From positions 308,158 through 372,157 of the forward strand of contig NZ_RBIM01000003.1 of NCBI RefSeq assembly GCF_003634045.1: a DNA stretch of 64,000 nucleotides, read 5' to 3'. Under the pieces are notes generated by a model. It saw only the letters and a list, made by a program, of their open reading frames with translations. It searched no databases and was not told the DNA's origin. The DNA comes from Maricaulis maris. Lineage in GTDB: Bacteria; Pseudomonadota; Alphaproteobacteria; Caulobacterales; Maricaulaceae. The position numbers were made by a program, and so were the translations under genes. Positions 45,784 through 54,583 of this stretch are shown piece by piece. The number at the start of each line of letters is the position of its first letter. Position 1 is the first letter of the stretch.

Positions 45784-45918
45784 GGATTCGCACATTCTGA
45801 CCGACGGGGATAATGGCACAGACGCCAGACGGCTCGCGAGCGAGCCACCCGGCGCCTGGACGCGTCCCCACCCAGGGAACGGGGCCGACCGGACAAAGTC
45901 CAGCCGGCCCGGCTCACA

Positions 45919-48630
45919 TCAGAAGGATGCTTTCACGCCGAAGAAGACAACCCGGCCATTGTCATAGAGACGGGCCGGCCGGCCTTCATCGACATAGTAC
46001 TGCTCGAGGGTTTCCTCGGTCAGGTTCACCGCTTCAACGGTGAAGGCATAGGTATCGTTGAAATACCAGGTCACCGACCCGTCGATCGTGGTGATCGGCT
46101 GGTGGTAGAGTTCGCGATTGCGATCCACACCGATGAAGAACTGGTCGCGATGGTTGAGCGACAGGCGGGCATTGACCACCTCGTTCTCGTAATAACCGAT
46201 CAGGTTATAGGCGTGCGGCGAGTTTTCCGGGATCGGATCGCCCGCATCCGACTCGGCATCCGAGTAGGTGTAGTTGGCGATGAAGCCGAAATTGTCACCG
46301 ACCGGCTGCTGATAGCTGATCTCGATACCGCGGTTCGTGCCGCCTAGACCGTTGACCGGTCGGGTGATCGCGAAGTCACAGGTATAGAGATTGGGATCAC
46401 CGGCAGACGGTGTCGACGAGCAATTATTGCTCGGATCAAGAACGCGGGTATCGGTTGCCGGATCCGCGATCGAGACCGGCTGTTGCTCGGTAAAGGTCGC
46501 ATTGGTGATGTAGGAACCGATATCCTTGTAGAAGATCGCCACAGCCAGCAGGGAATCCTCGCCCGGATACCATTCGAGCCCGAAGTCGAAGGCGGTCGCC
46601 CGGAAAGGATCGAGCGACGAGTTGCCACCGGCGCCCGACAACAGGGTCGGGTTCAGGCTGACGGCACCGGCCAGCTGGTTGTAGTCGGCCCGGGCCATGA
46701 CCCGCGACGCCGAACCACGCAGCAGCATGTCGTCATTCAGCTCGAACACCAGGTTGGCGCTGGGCAGGATGTCGGTATAGCTGCGGTTCTCCGTGGTGCG
46801 GACGGTGCGACCGAACGGATTGTCGAAGCTGCCCGGCGTCGCCGGGTCAACACCGACGGAATAACCGTCGACCGTCTGGTCGGTATTGACGATGCGCACA
46901 CCGACATTGCCGCGGATACGGTCGACGTCGAACTCGCCCATCACGAAGCCGGCAAAGACATCTTCGGTAACGGTGAAGCTGTCGAGCGGGCCGGAATGGT
47001 AGAAGTCCGGGAAGTCCGTGCCATAGCTGATCTGGTCATAGACCGCACGAATGGCCGCTTCGTCAGCGATGAGATAGCTGTCGAGCGGATTGCCGCCGAG
47101 ACCGGACAGGAAATTACCCGGCGTGGTGGCACCATTGGCCACGGTCGCCAGGGTGCAACGCGCCCCGCCGCAAGCCGGTGAGCCAGCCGCATCGAGAAGC
47201 GAGCGGGTCTGGCCATAGGTCACGACAACATCGCGCTCATGGCTGGAATAACGCAGGCCCGCCTGGACATTGGTGAACGGCCCGTCGTCGAACTCGCGCG
47301 TGATATCACCATAGGCGAAGAATTCTTCGTCGAAATTCTCGATGATGTTGTGCGAGGCCCAACCCAGGACCATGGACTCGGCGTCGGTCATCGAAGTGGG
47401 ATCGATATCGCCGAAGGACACCTGCGGCACACCGCTGGTCAGGTCATAGCTGAACGAGGTCGGTGCATTGGTTTCCCAGAAGGGTTGCGCCGAGGTGGCC
47501 CCTTCCGCGGTCGTATAACCGACCAGACCATGGACCGAGAGATTGTCGGACAACTGATAGTCGAAATCGATATCAAACGCCGACGTCTCCGTGCGGGCAT
47601 CGCGGACGATGGCGTCATAGACAACACCGTTGGCCGTCCCGGCCGCGAAGTCACCGGCCAGCAATGTGCCGCTGGCGCCAACCTGAGTATTGGTCGGCTG
47701 CACGCCGGACCCCATCGCCTGGGACACCCAGGCCATGTAGTTGTGGTTGACATTATTGGCTTCCATCTCGGTGTGGAAGGCATTCACCACCACGTCGAGC
47801 TGGTTGTTGGGACGAAATTGCGCCGTGACATTGCCGCCGATGCGCTGGCGGGTCTGCTGGAACAGGGCCGAACCGATGAGATCGGGCACTTCAAACGTCG
47901 CCCCGCCCTGATCGGCAATCGCGCGCTCGGAATAGCCCAGCACTTCGAGACCGTCACGACGCAGGTCACGTTCCTGATAGACGCCGGAGAACAGGATGCC
48001 GAAGGTTTCGGCCTCGTTTTTCCAGCTGAACAGGCCCGATGCGTAAGGCGTGATCGAGTCGGCCAGCTCGGAATAGGCGCCCTGCAGGCTGACACGGCCT
48101 TCGCCGGCATCGAGATCAAGCGGGCGACGGGTGATGACATTGACCGTGCCGCCGACGCCGCCTTCATCGATATTGGCCTGGCCGGACTTGTACACATTGA
48201 CCGAGGACACGATTTCCGACGGCAACATCAGATAGTTGAAACTGCGCGTTGCCGACAGCTGGTCCAGGATGAACCAGTCGGCCGTGGCCACCGCGTGACC
48301 ATTCAACTGGGTCAGGTTGCGATTCGACGCGATACCGCGAATGGCGACACGCTCGCCTTCGCCATATTCACGCTGGATGGTGACACCGGTCAGACGCTGC
48401 AGGGATTCTGCGACATTCTTGTCCGGAAAACGCCCGATATCCGTGGCGCTGATCACTTCCATGATCGCATCGGAATCGCGCTTTTGATCGATGGCGGCCG
48501 CCAGGGACTGGCGGATGCCCTGGACGGTGATGACGTCCTCGGCCTGATCGCTGGTCTGGGCCTGTGCGGCCCCGGCCAGAACGACACTCAAACTCGTCAT
48601 GCCCAACAGGGCACTCTTGAAGCTCAACAT
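45919..48630 (-). CDS. TonB-dependent outer-membrane receptor, chitooligosaccharide/GlcNAc type
   Basis: A 903-residue receptor starting at 48630 after AAGGAGATCTC. The signal peptide ends in GAAQAQ. A TonB-box-like segment (DVITVQGIRQSL) is followed by the plug domain (SLQRLTGVTIQREYGEGERV, then AIRGIASNRNLTQLNGH) and a long beta-barrel that closes in Phe (VVFFGVKASF). It belongs to the CirA/OAR-like group with the LAAAIDQKRDSDAIMEVIS leader seen in sugar receptors. As the first gene of the minus-strand locus and the divergent partner of nagR, it should import the oligosaccharide substrate. Confidence 0.92.
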   Translation of the reverse strand: MLSFKSALLGMTSLSVVLAGAAQAQTSDQAEDVITVQGIRQSLAAAIDQKRDSDAIMEVISATDIGRFPDKNVAESLQRLTGVTIQREYGEGERVAIRGIASNRNLTQLNGHAVATADWFILDQLSATRSFNYLMLPSEIVSSVNVYKSGQANIDEGGVGGTVNVITRRPLDLDAGEGRVSLQGAYSELADSITPYASGLFSWKNEAETFGILFSGVYQERDLRRDGLEVLGYSERAIADQGGATFEVPDLIGSALFQQTRQRIGGNVTAQFRPNNQLDVVVNAFHTEMEANNVNHNYMAWVSQAMGSGVQPTNTQVGASGTLLAGDFAAGTANGVVYDAIVRDARTETSAFDIDFDYQLSDNLSVHGLVGYTTAEGATSAQPFWETNAPTSFSYDLTSGVPQVSFGDIDPTSMTDAESMVLGWASHNIIENFDEEFFAYGDITREFDDGPFTNVQAGLRYSSHERDVVVTYGQTRSLLDAAGSPACGGARCTLATVANGATTPGNFLSGLGGNPLDSYLIADEAAIRAVYDQISYGTDFPDFYHSGPLDSFTVTEDVFAGFVMGEFDVDRIRGNVGVRIVNTDQTVDGYSVGVDPATPGSFDNPFGRTVRTTENRSYTDILPSANLVFELNDDMLLRGSASRVMARADYNQLAGAVSLNPTLLSGAGGNSSLDPFRATAFDFGLEWYPGEDSLLAVAIFYKDIGSYITNATFTEQQPVSIADPATDTRVLDPSNNCSSTPSAGDPNLYTCDFAITRPVNGLGGTNRGIEISYQQPVGDNFGFIANYTYSDAESDAGDPIPENSPHAYNLIGYYENEVVNARLSLNHRDQFFIGVDRNRELYHQPITTIDGSVTWYFNDTYAFTVEAVNLTEETLEQYYVDEGRPARLYDNGRVVFFGVKASF

Positions 48631-48777
48631 GAGATCTCCTTCCCCTCTGCTCCCCGGAAACGATAATACCAATGCTCTGTGGCTGGTCTATTTGTATGCT
48701 TCCAATTTCAAAAGGGCACGAAAAATGTGCCATTTCAAGCCCTATTTCGAATTTTTACGGGGTGCACACATGAGGAT

Positions 48778-48806
48778 TTGACTTTAATGGTACGATGCCA
48801 ATTATG
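48778..48806 (+). promoter_or_regulatory. putative nagR promoter with dre-like operator
   Basis: TTGACT (48778-48783) and ATTATG (48801-48806) are spaced 17 bp, as in a sigma70 promoter. Between them is TGGTA-CGA-TGCCA (48788-48800), an inverted repeat with one mismatch, resembling the dre sites (TGGT...ACCA) bound by NagR/DasR-type GntR regulators. A related half-site (ATTGGTATTAT, minus strand) lies on the TonB-receptor side near 48663-48673. Assignments are by eye. Confidence 0.4.
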
Positions 48807-48827
48807 GAAAAGGCGATAACAGACGGG

Positions 48828-49577
48828 ATGCCATTGATGGGACATGACCTCATCTTCAAAGCGTTGGAACCAGAAAGCGGCGAACCGCTCTATGTCCAGC
48901 TGCAGCGCAATCTGCGTGAGGCGGTGGAATCCCAGGCACTCGCCCCGGAATCCATGCTGCCGACCGAGCGCGTGATCGCCGAAACGCTCAGCGTATCGCG
49001 GGTCACGGTGCGCAAGGCGGTCGAGAACCTCGTCGCCGAAGGACTTTTGACCCGGCGTCAGGGCGCCGGCACCTTCGTGGCCGGGAGAATCGAGAAGAAT
49101 TTCGCCAAGCTGAGTTCCTTCACCGAAGACATGGAAGCACGCGGCCGCAAGCCCACCAGTGAGTGGATCCTGCGCGACCGGGGCTCGGTGACGCCGGACG
49201 AATCGCTCGGCCTGGGTCTCAGCCCCGGCACCGCCGTTTTCCGCTTCCACCGTCTGCGCATGGCCGACGGCGATCCGATGGCGCTGGAGTATTCCACCAT
49301 TCCGGCCGCCTCGATCGGTGACTTCAACAAGGTCGGCTCATCACTCTATGCGGCGCTGGAAGCCTCGGGCCATCGCCCGGTTCGCGCCCTGCAGCGCCTG
49401 CGGGCCATACCATTCACGGGCGAAATTGCCCGGCAACTGGGCGTGCCGGACGGGTCTGCGGGCCTGTATATCGAGCGGCGCGGCTATCTGGAAAGCGGGC
49501 AGACCGTTGAAATCACACAATCTTATTATCGCGGGGATGCATATGACTTCGTCGCGGAACTGGGAATCGGGCAATAG
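48828..49577 (+). CDS. nagR: GntR-family regulator with UTRA domain, NagR-like
   Basis: About 249 residues. The open frame begins at 48795, but that ATG lies inside the putative promoter/operator, so a start at 48828 or 48837 is preferred. The N-terminal winged helix is GEPLYVQLQRNLREAVES followed by LPTERVIAETLSVSRVTVRK and the wing EGLLTRRQGAGTFVAG. The C-terminal UTRA domain (about 100-245) normally binds a phosphorylated amino sugar such as GlcN-6-P. It is divergent from the TonB receptor gene and leads the SIS and nagA genes, so it likely controls both operons. Confidence 0.85.
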   Translation: MPLMGHDLIFKALEPESGEPLYVQLQRNLREAVESQALAPESMLPTERVIAETLSVSRVTVRKAVENLVAEGLLTRRQGAGTFVAGRIEKNFAKLSSFTEDMEARGRKPTSEWILRDRGSVTPDESLGLGLSPGTAVFRFHRLRMADGDPMALEYSTIPAASIGDFNKVGSSLYAALEASGHRPVRALQRLRAIPFTGEIARQLGVPDGSAGLYIERRGYLESGQTVEITQSYYRGDAYDFVAELGIGQ

Positions 49578-49593
49578 CCTGTCCGATCTGGGG

Positions 49594-50640
49594 ATGGAAT
49601 TGAGCAAGCAAAGTGACGCATTGCCCACCCGCATGCACCGGGAGGCAGCGGAATCGGCGGCAACGGCGCGCCGGATCAACAGCGAAAACCGGACCCTGTT
49701 CCGCGAGGTCGGCGCCCGTCTGCGCGAGCGCGATCCAAAATTGGTCATGACCAATGCCCGCGGCAGTTCCGACCATGCCGGCGTTTTCGGCAAGTATCTG
49801 ATTTCAACACGGCTTGGCCTTCCCGTCGCATCGGGCGCGCCGTCAGTCAGCTCGGTTTACGGCGCACCGATGCGCCTCGAACAAGCGATTGGCTTGTCCA
49901 TTTCCCAGTCCGGCCGCAGCCCGGACATCGTGCGCGCCGGTGCCGCCATGCGCGAAGCCGGCGCCTTCTGCCTCGCCCTGGTCAATGAGGCCGGATCGCC
50001 GCTCGGCGACACGGCCGACATCACGGTTCCGCTCCTGGCCGGTGCCGAGACCAGCGTCGCGGCCACGAAGAGCTATATCGCCTCGCTGATCAACCTGCTC
50101 TGGATCACCGCCGAATGGCGCCAGGATGACATTCTGATCGCCGCCCTGGAGCGCCTGCCTGACCAGTTGGAAGACGCCTGGGCGCTCGATTGGACAACCC
50201 CGCTCGCCCCGCTCGCCTTCGCCGAGAACCTGTTTGTTGTCGGGCGTGGTGTCGGCCTGGGTGTGACCAATGAGGCCGCGTTGAAATTCAAGGAGACCTG
50301 CCAGATCCACGCCGAAGCCTTCAGCGCCGCCGAATGCAGCCATGGCCCGCTGGCCCTGCTGGGTCCGGAATTCCCGGTCCTGATCTTCTCCCAGAGTGAC
50401 GATACGCGTGCCAGCGTGTCAGCGCTGGTCGAACGCCTGAGCGGCATGGACGTGCCGGTCTATCTAGCCGGCGGCGAACAGGAGGGCACGGTTGCCCTGC
50501 CGACACTGGACGCCCACCCGATGGTGCAGCCGGTCCTGATGATCCAGAGTTTCTATCGCGCCGTAGCCGACATCGCGATCAGTCGCGGGCGCAATCCGGA
50601 CGAGCCGCCAGCGCTGAAAAAGGTCACGGAAACAGTTTGA
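49594..50640 (+). CDS. SIS-domain glucosamine-6-phosphate deaminase (NagB-II type)
   Basis: A 348-residue protein with two SIS domains, resembling the isomerase half of GlmS. Sugar-phosphate motifs are TNARGSSDHAGVFGKYL and SISQSGRSPDIVRAG in the first SIS domain, and VVGRGVGLGVTNEAALKFKE with AECSHGP in the second. In alphaproteobacterial GlcNAc loci such proteins replace classical NagB and convert GlcN-6-P to fructose-6-P. The start at 49594 is 16 bp after nagR; a start at 49537 or 49543, within nagR, is an alternative. It overlaps nagA by one base (TGATG). Confidence 0.88.
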   Translation: MELSKQSDALPTRMHREAAESAATARRINSENRTLFREVGARLRERDPKLVMTNARGSSDHAGVFGKYLISTRLGLPVASGAPSVSSVYGAPMRLEQAIGLSISQSGRSPDIVRAGAAMREAGAFCLALVNEAGSPLGDTADITVPLLAGAETSVAATKSYIASLINLLWITAEWRQDDILIAALERLPDQLEDAWALDWTTPLAPLAFAENLFVVGRGVGLGVTNEAALKFKETCQIHAEAFSAAECSHGPLALLGPEFPVLIFSQSDDTRASVSALVERLSGMDVPVYLAGGEQEGTVALPTLDAHPMVQPVLMIQSFYRAVADIAISRGRNPDEPPALKKVTETV

Positions 50641-51812
50641 TGCGAACAGTCATAGCCCATGCTCGCATCCTGACGGACACCGGTTTCCAGGATGATGCCT
50701 CCATCCTCTTGGAGGACGGTCGTGTCCTGGCCCTGAACGCCGACACCGCGGACGCCGATGTTTTCGTCGATTTTCAGGGTGATCATCTGGTTCCCGGATT
50801 CTTCGACATCCAGGTCAATGGTGGCGGCGGGGTGCTGTTCAATGACACGCCTGACGTCGAGGGGTTGCAAGCCATCGCCCGGGCGCACCTGGCCAACGGG
50901 ACAACCAGCCTGCTGCCGACCCTGATCAGCGACACGCTGGACGTGGTCGATGCCGGGATGCGCGCGGTCGAAGCCGCCAGGGATGCGGGCGAAACAATGA
51001 TCGCCGGCATCCATATCGAGGGCCCGTTCCTCAATCCCAAAAAGTGCGGCATCCACGATCCGGATCGTTTCATTCCGCTCGATGACGACGCGATTGCACT
51101 GCTGACCTCCCTCCGCAGTGGGCGCACCCTGGTCACGCTGGCGCCGGAAATGTGCCGGCCTGACCAGGTGCGCAAACTCGTCGAGGCGGGCGTCACGGTC
51201 TCCCTCGGACATACCAATGGCCGCTATGCCGACGCACAGTCAGCCCTGGCCGCCGGGGCGACCGGCTTCACCCACCTGTTCAACGCCATGCCACAAATGC
51301 ACAGCCGTGAGCCGGGTATTGTCGGCGCCGCCCTGGAATCCGGCTCGGCCTGGACCAGCCTGATCGTCGATGGCCACCATGTTGATCCGGTGATGCTGAA
51401 ACTGGCATCCCGGCTGCGACCCGCCGACAAGCTAATCCTGATCACCGATGCGATGCCGAATGCCGGCACCACGATGAAGGAATTCACGCTGCAAGGCCGG
51501 GCAATCCACGTCGCCGACGGCCAATGCCGTGATGCCAATGGCGTGCTGGCAGGTGCACATCTCACCCTGATCGACGCGGTCCGCAATGCGACGCACCTGA
51601 TGGACATTCCCATCGCGACAGCGCTTGCAATGGCCTCCGCCAATCCGGCTGACTTCATGGGACTGGGCTCCGCCATCGGCCGGATCGCGCCGGGACGGCG
51701 GGCCGATTTCGTCCGGTTGACGACAGATTTCAACATTGCCGACACTTGGCAGGCTGGCGCGCCCCTGGCGTCGGCACAGAATTCGCGCCGCCGGTCATCC
51801 GCCTCACACTAG
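50640..51812 (+). CDS. nagA: N-acetylglucosamine-6-phosphate deacetylase
   Basis: A 390-residue amidohydrolase that converts GlcNAc-6-P to GlcN-6-P and acetate. It shows the single-metal E. coli-type active site: VPGFFDIQVNGGGG (Gln/Asn in place of HxH), the metal Glu in AGIHIEGPFLN, metal His in SLGHTNGRYADA and HLFNAMPQMHSREPG, and the catalytic Asp in LITDAMPNAGT. The ATG shares an A with the SIS gene stop. It ends the plus-strand operon. Confidence 0.94.
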   Translation: MRTVIAHARILTDTGFQDDASILLEDGRVLALNADTADADVFVDFQGDHLVPGFFDIQVNGGGGVLFNDTPDVEGLQAIARAHLANGTTSLLPTLISDTLDVVDAGMRAVEAARDAGETMIAGIHIEGPFLNPKKCGIHDPDRFIPLDDDAIALLTSLRSGRTLVTLAPEMCRPDQVRKLVEAGVTVSLGHTNGRYADAQSALAAGATGFTHLFNAMPQMHSREPGIVGAALESGSAWTSLIVDGHHVDPVMLKLASRLRPADKLILITDAMPNAGTTMKEFTLQGRAIHVADGQCRDANGVLAGAHLTLIDAVRNATHLMDIPIATALAMASANPADFMGLGSAIGRIAPGRRADFVRLTTDFNIADTWQAGAPLASAQNSRRRSSASH

Positions 51813-51929
51813 CCTCGAGCTGTGACCGGGTATCGCTCCCGCTGAAATTGCAATAATCTCGCATCGATAAAAGCCTGATCCAGGGGCTATCGACATGCGC
51901 ATGCACTTTTCGGCGGGAGGTTTAACCAG

Positions 51930-53537
51930 GTGAGCAAGCGGACACATCCGTGGACGGCATTCCGTTCGATGCAGGCAAAGCTCTTGCTGCTTGTCTGCAC
52001 GATCACGCTGCTCTCTGCCCTGATCATGACGTGGGTCAACCAGGTCCAGACCTACCGTGTGGCCCGCGGCGCTACCATCGAACAACTCGCCAGCGAAGCC
52101 GACCTGGTCGCCGCTGCCTTGTCAGAAGCCATTCGGAACTTGCGTAACGACGCGCAAATCATCGGCCAGACTCCGCCGGTTCAAGGCCTCGCCCGCACCG
52201 CAGCCAATGGTGGAATTGACCCCCTTGGCGGCGCGACCGATGGAACCTGGCGAACGCGACTTGCGTCGATCTTCAGTTCGACCATGCAAACCCAAACCCG
52301 CCCGTCCTACATGCAAATGCGCTATATCGGTCTATCCGATGGAGGTCGCGAGCTGGTCCGCGTCAATCATGTCAATGGCGAGAATTTCGTCGTTGAACCC
52401 AATCTCTTGCAGCAAAAGGGCGATGAGCATTATTTCCAGGCTGGCCTGGCCGTCGCGCCGGATGGCGCCTATCTGTCCGATGTGACGTGGAACCGGGAAT
52501 TCGGCGAGGTCGACCCGCGCGAAATTCCCACCATCCGCCTGCTGCTACCCATCGCGACAAGCGATGGCACACCATTCGGATTTATTGCCATCAATGCTGA
52601 CTATGAGGCACTGCTGCGGCAGGCAATCGCGACCACAACCTTGGCCAACCGTCTGCTCATTTCCAACCAGAATGGCGATTTTCTGGCGACCGATCCCGGC
52701 CAGACACACATCCGCTTCGGTTATCATGCAGACCACACCTACCAAGCCCACCCACTGCTCGGTCACGTCACAGCATCGCACGGGCCAACGCGCGGCGAAT
52801 TCGATGGCGAGATATTCGCCACCCGGCAGATCGAGTTTTCCGACATCGAAACCCCGCTCGACCTCCGCGTCACGGTGTTGCGTGATACCGCGTCCGTAAA
52901 TGCAGCCGCGCTCGAAAACCTGCCGGTGATCGTCATCAGTTCGGTCATCCTGATCCTCGCGAGCCTGAGCGTCACCGTTCTGGCGATCAATCATGTCATG
53001 CGCCCCTTCCGGGCGTTGTCGACACGGATCGAAAGTGCGGGCTCACTCCGCCAGATCGAGGATTTTCCGATCGAGCGGGTGGATGAGGTGGGCACGCTGG
53101 CGCGCGCATTCAGCGACGTGACGGCCGGGCTGGTATCCAGCGAAGCCCGCACCCGCGCCATTATCGAAGGTATCGCCGAAGGCGTGATCGTCATCGATGG
53201 GGCGGGGCATATCGAAACCTTCAACCCGGCCTGCGAGCGAATGTTCAACTACCGTGCTGACGCGTTGATCGGGACCAATATCAGTCTCCTGATACCGTCC
53301 GACAGTGCCAACGGGCACGATGGCTTCCTGGCACGGCGGGCCGACGGCGAGCTGACAGATGTCATCGGCACTGTCCGCGAAGTGCACGGCGTCCGCAAGA
53401 ATGGTTCGCGCTTTCCCATGGAGCTTTCGGTCAGCGAGATCGAGCTGCCTGGCGGTCGCCTTTACTGCGGTATTGTGCGCGACATTTCCCAGCACACGCA
53501 AGTCGAGCAGGTGAAGGATGGCTTCATTGCACCGTGA
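51930..53537 (+). CDS. dCache-HAMP-PAS sensor protein, kinase part lost
   Basis: A 535-residue membrane sensor starting at GTG after GGGAGG. Two membrane helices (about 15-35 and 330-355) flank a double-Cache-like periplasmic domain. A HAMP segment (MRPFRALSTRIE) and a PAS domain (RAIIEGIAEGVIVIDGAGHI, ending VRDISQHT) follow. The chain stops at VKDGFIAP, exactly where family kinases continue into the His-containing DHp helix. The remaining DNA downstream still reads like DHp in another frame, so this is a truncated histidine kinase. It may still be made as a sensor fragment. Confidence 0.75.
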   Translation: MSKRTHPWTAFRSMQAKLLLLVCTITLLSALIMTWVNQVQTYRVARGATIEQLASEADLVAAALSEAIRNLRNDAQIIGQTPPVQGLARTAANGGIDPLGGATDGTWRTRLASIFSSTMQTQTRPSYMQMRYIGLSDGGRELVRVNHVNGENFVVEPNLLQQKGDEHYFQAGLAVAPDGAYLSDVTWNREFGEVDPREIPTIRLLLPIATSDGTPFGFIAINADYEALLRQAIATTTLANRLLISNQNGDFLATDPGQTHIRFGYHADHTYQAHPLLGHVTASHGPTRGEFDGEIFATRQIEFSDIETPLDLRVTVLRDTASVNAAALENLPVIVISSVILILASLSVTVLAINHVMRPFRALSTRIESAGSLRQIEDFPIERVDEVGTLARAFSDVTAGLVSSEARTRAIIEGIAEGVIVIDGAGHIETFNPACERMFNYRADALIGTNISLLIPSDSANGHDGFLARRADGELTDVIGTVREVHGVRKNGSRFPMELSVSEIELPGGRLYCGIVRDISQHTQVEQVKDGFIAP

Positions 53538-53759
53538 AGCATGAAGTCAGCCCCGCTGACCGACCGGGCGGGATCGCTGGGCCTGCTCAGGACCGAGGCC
53601 AGGGGCCACTTCCACCAGACGCTCGGCAACTGGCTCTCCAAGACCGCCAAGACACGCATTGAGACATTTGACGGCGAGATGAAATTCGATTCAGTTGAGG
53701 GGCAGGATCACGCGTCCATTCCCACCGGCCCGTCCACGACGACTGCGAAGAAAGCTCCG
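53535..53759 (+). pseudogene. decayed histidine-kinase DHp region (ATPase domain deleted)
   Basis: After the stop at 53535-53537 the DNA still encodes APLT, AGSLGLLRTEA (53568-53600) and GEMKFDSVE (53673-53699), which match the DHp helices and start of the ATPase region in kinases with the pattern SHELRTPLTSI-GSLGLL. The H-box itself is damaged: in the +1 frame, GTG AAG CAT GAA still reads VKHE. About 13 codons between the two remnants and the whole HATPase domain (about 110 codons) are missing before the response-regulator gene. This is interpretation from comparison in memory. Confidence 0.65.
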
Positions 53760-54155
53760 ATGCCAAAATCGCTGGATCGAATTCTCTATCTTGAAGACGT
53801 GCAGGCGATCGCCGACGTGGTGGTCATGGCCCTTGAAGACCTGGCCGGCTTTGAAGTCCACCACGCAGATCGCGGCGCCAAGGCGATCACGGCAGTCGAG
53901 AGTTTCCAACCCGATTTGTGCCTGTTCGACGTGATGTTGCCGGACATGGATGGGCCGGAGACCCTCAGGCGCATTCGCGCCCTCGCCGGACATGACGACA
54001 TGCCGGCGATCTTCATGACCGCCAAGACCCAAACCCAAGAGCCGGACGACTATGCCCGCATGGATAGTCTCGGCGTCATCATGAAACCCTTCGACCCCAT
54101 CACGCTCGGCGACACCATCCGCGAGATGTGGAATACACGCCATGACCGGTCCTGA
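53760..54155 (+). CDS. single-domain response regulator (CheY-like)
   Basis: A 131-residue stand-alone receiver domain. The start at 53760 matches the family N-terminus (LDRILYLEDVQAIADVV). The acidic pair is in LYLED, the phospho-Asp in LCLFDVMLPDMDGPETL, the Thr in IFMTAK and the Lys in VIMKPFDP, so all receiver residues are intact. No output domain is present. It lies directly after the decayed kinase, so it was presumably that kinase's partner and now needs another phospho-donor. The open frame extends upstream to 53541 through the decayed kinase region. Confidence 0.87.
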   Translation: MPKSLDRILYLEDVQAIADVVVMALEDLAGFEVHHADRGAKAITAVESFQPDLCLFDVMLPDMDGPETLRRIRALAGHDDMPAIFMTAKTQTQEPDDYARMDSLGVIMKPFDPITLGDTIREMWNTRHDRS

Positions 54156-54291
54156 GTGCCAGCTCGTCCACCGCGCAGCGTCCACAAACCAACATCGAAC
54201 CCGCAGAGTTCGCAAGCGCGACCGCGCGCCGGCCGGCCAGGCCGCCCCATCGGAGGCGTCCGCAAAGCGGATTGCCGTGAGATCGGGGATA

Positions 54292-54368
54292 TGGTGGGCC
54301 CGGAGGGACTCGAACCCCCAACCAAGCGGTTATGAGCCGCCGGCTCTAACCAATTGAGCTACAGGCCC
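54292..54368 (-). tRNA. tRNA with CAU anticodon (Ile2 more likely than Met)
   Basis: A 77-base cloverleaf on the minus strand with encoded CCA. The acceptor arms GGGCCTG / CGGGCCC pair. The D-arm reads TAGCTCAATTGGTTAGAGC, the anticodon loop is CT-CAT-AA within CGGCGGCTCATAACCGC, and the T-arm GGGGGTTCGAGTCCCTC is canonical. The anticodon stem and the CGCTTGGT variable region resemble E. coli tRNA-Ile2 (CAU, modified to lysidine by TilS) more than elongator tRNA-Met. The surrounding 54156-54583 interval holds no gene that I can support. Confidence 0.88.
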
Positions 54369-54583
54369 CGCTGTTAAAGCGATGCGCCATGGTTACTGGC
54401 TCTTCGCGCCGCCGCCAAGACAGGTTTGCAGGCAAGGTTACAGGCATGACATCATGATGGCGGAATTCGAGCGCGCGCGTTCAGCGTGCAGTCAGGCACC
54501 GAAATGATAGGGTCACCGCAACACCAACAGGTCGCCGCCTCCAATGCCGGAGCCGACGGCACCCAGCTTCCCGGAGTTCATCC

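Noticed and set aside
53541-54155. A 204-residue response-regulator gene starting at 53541
   Set aside because: The first 73 residues match decayed kinase sequence, and the receiver fold begins at 53760.
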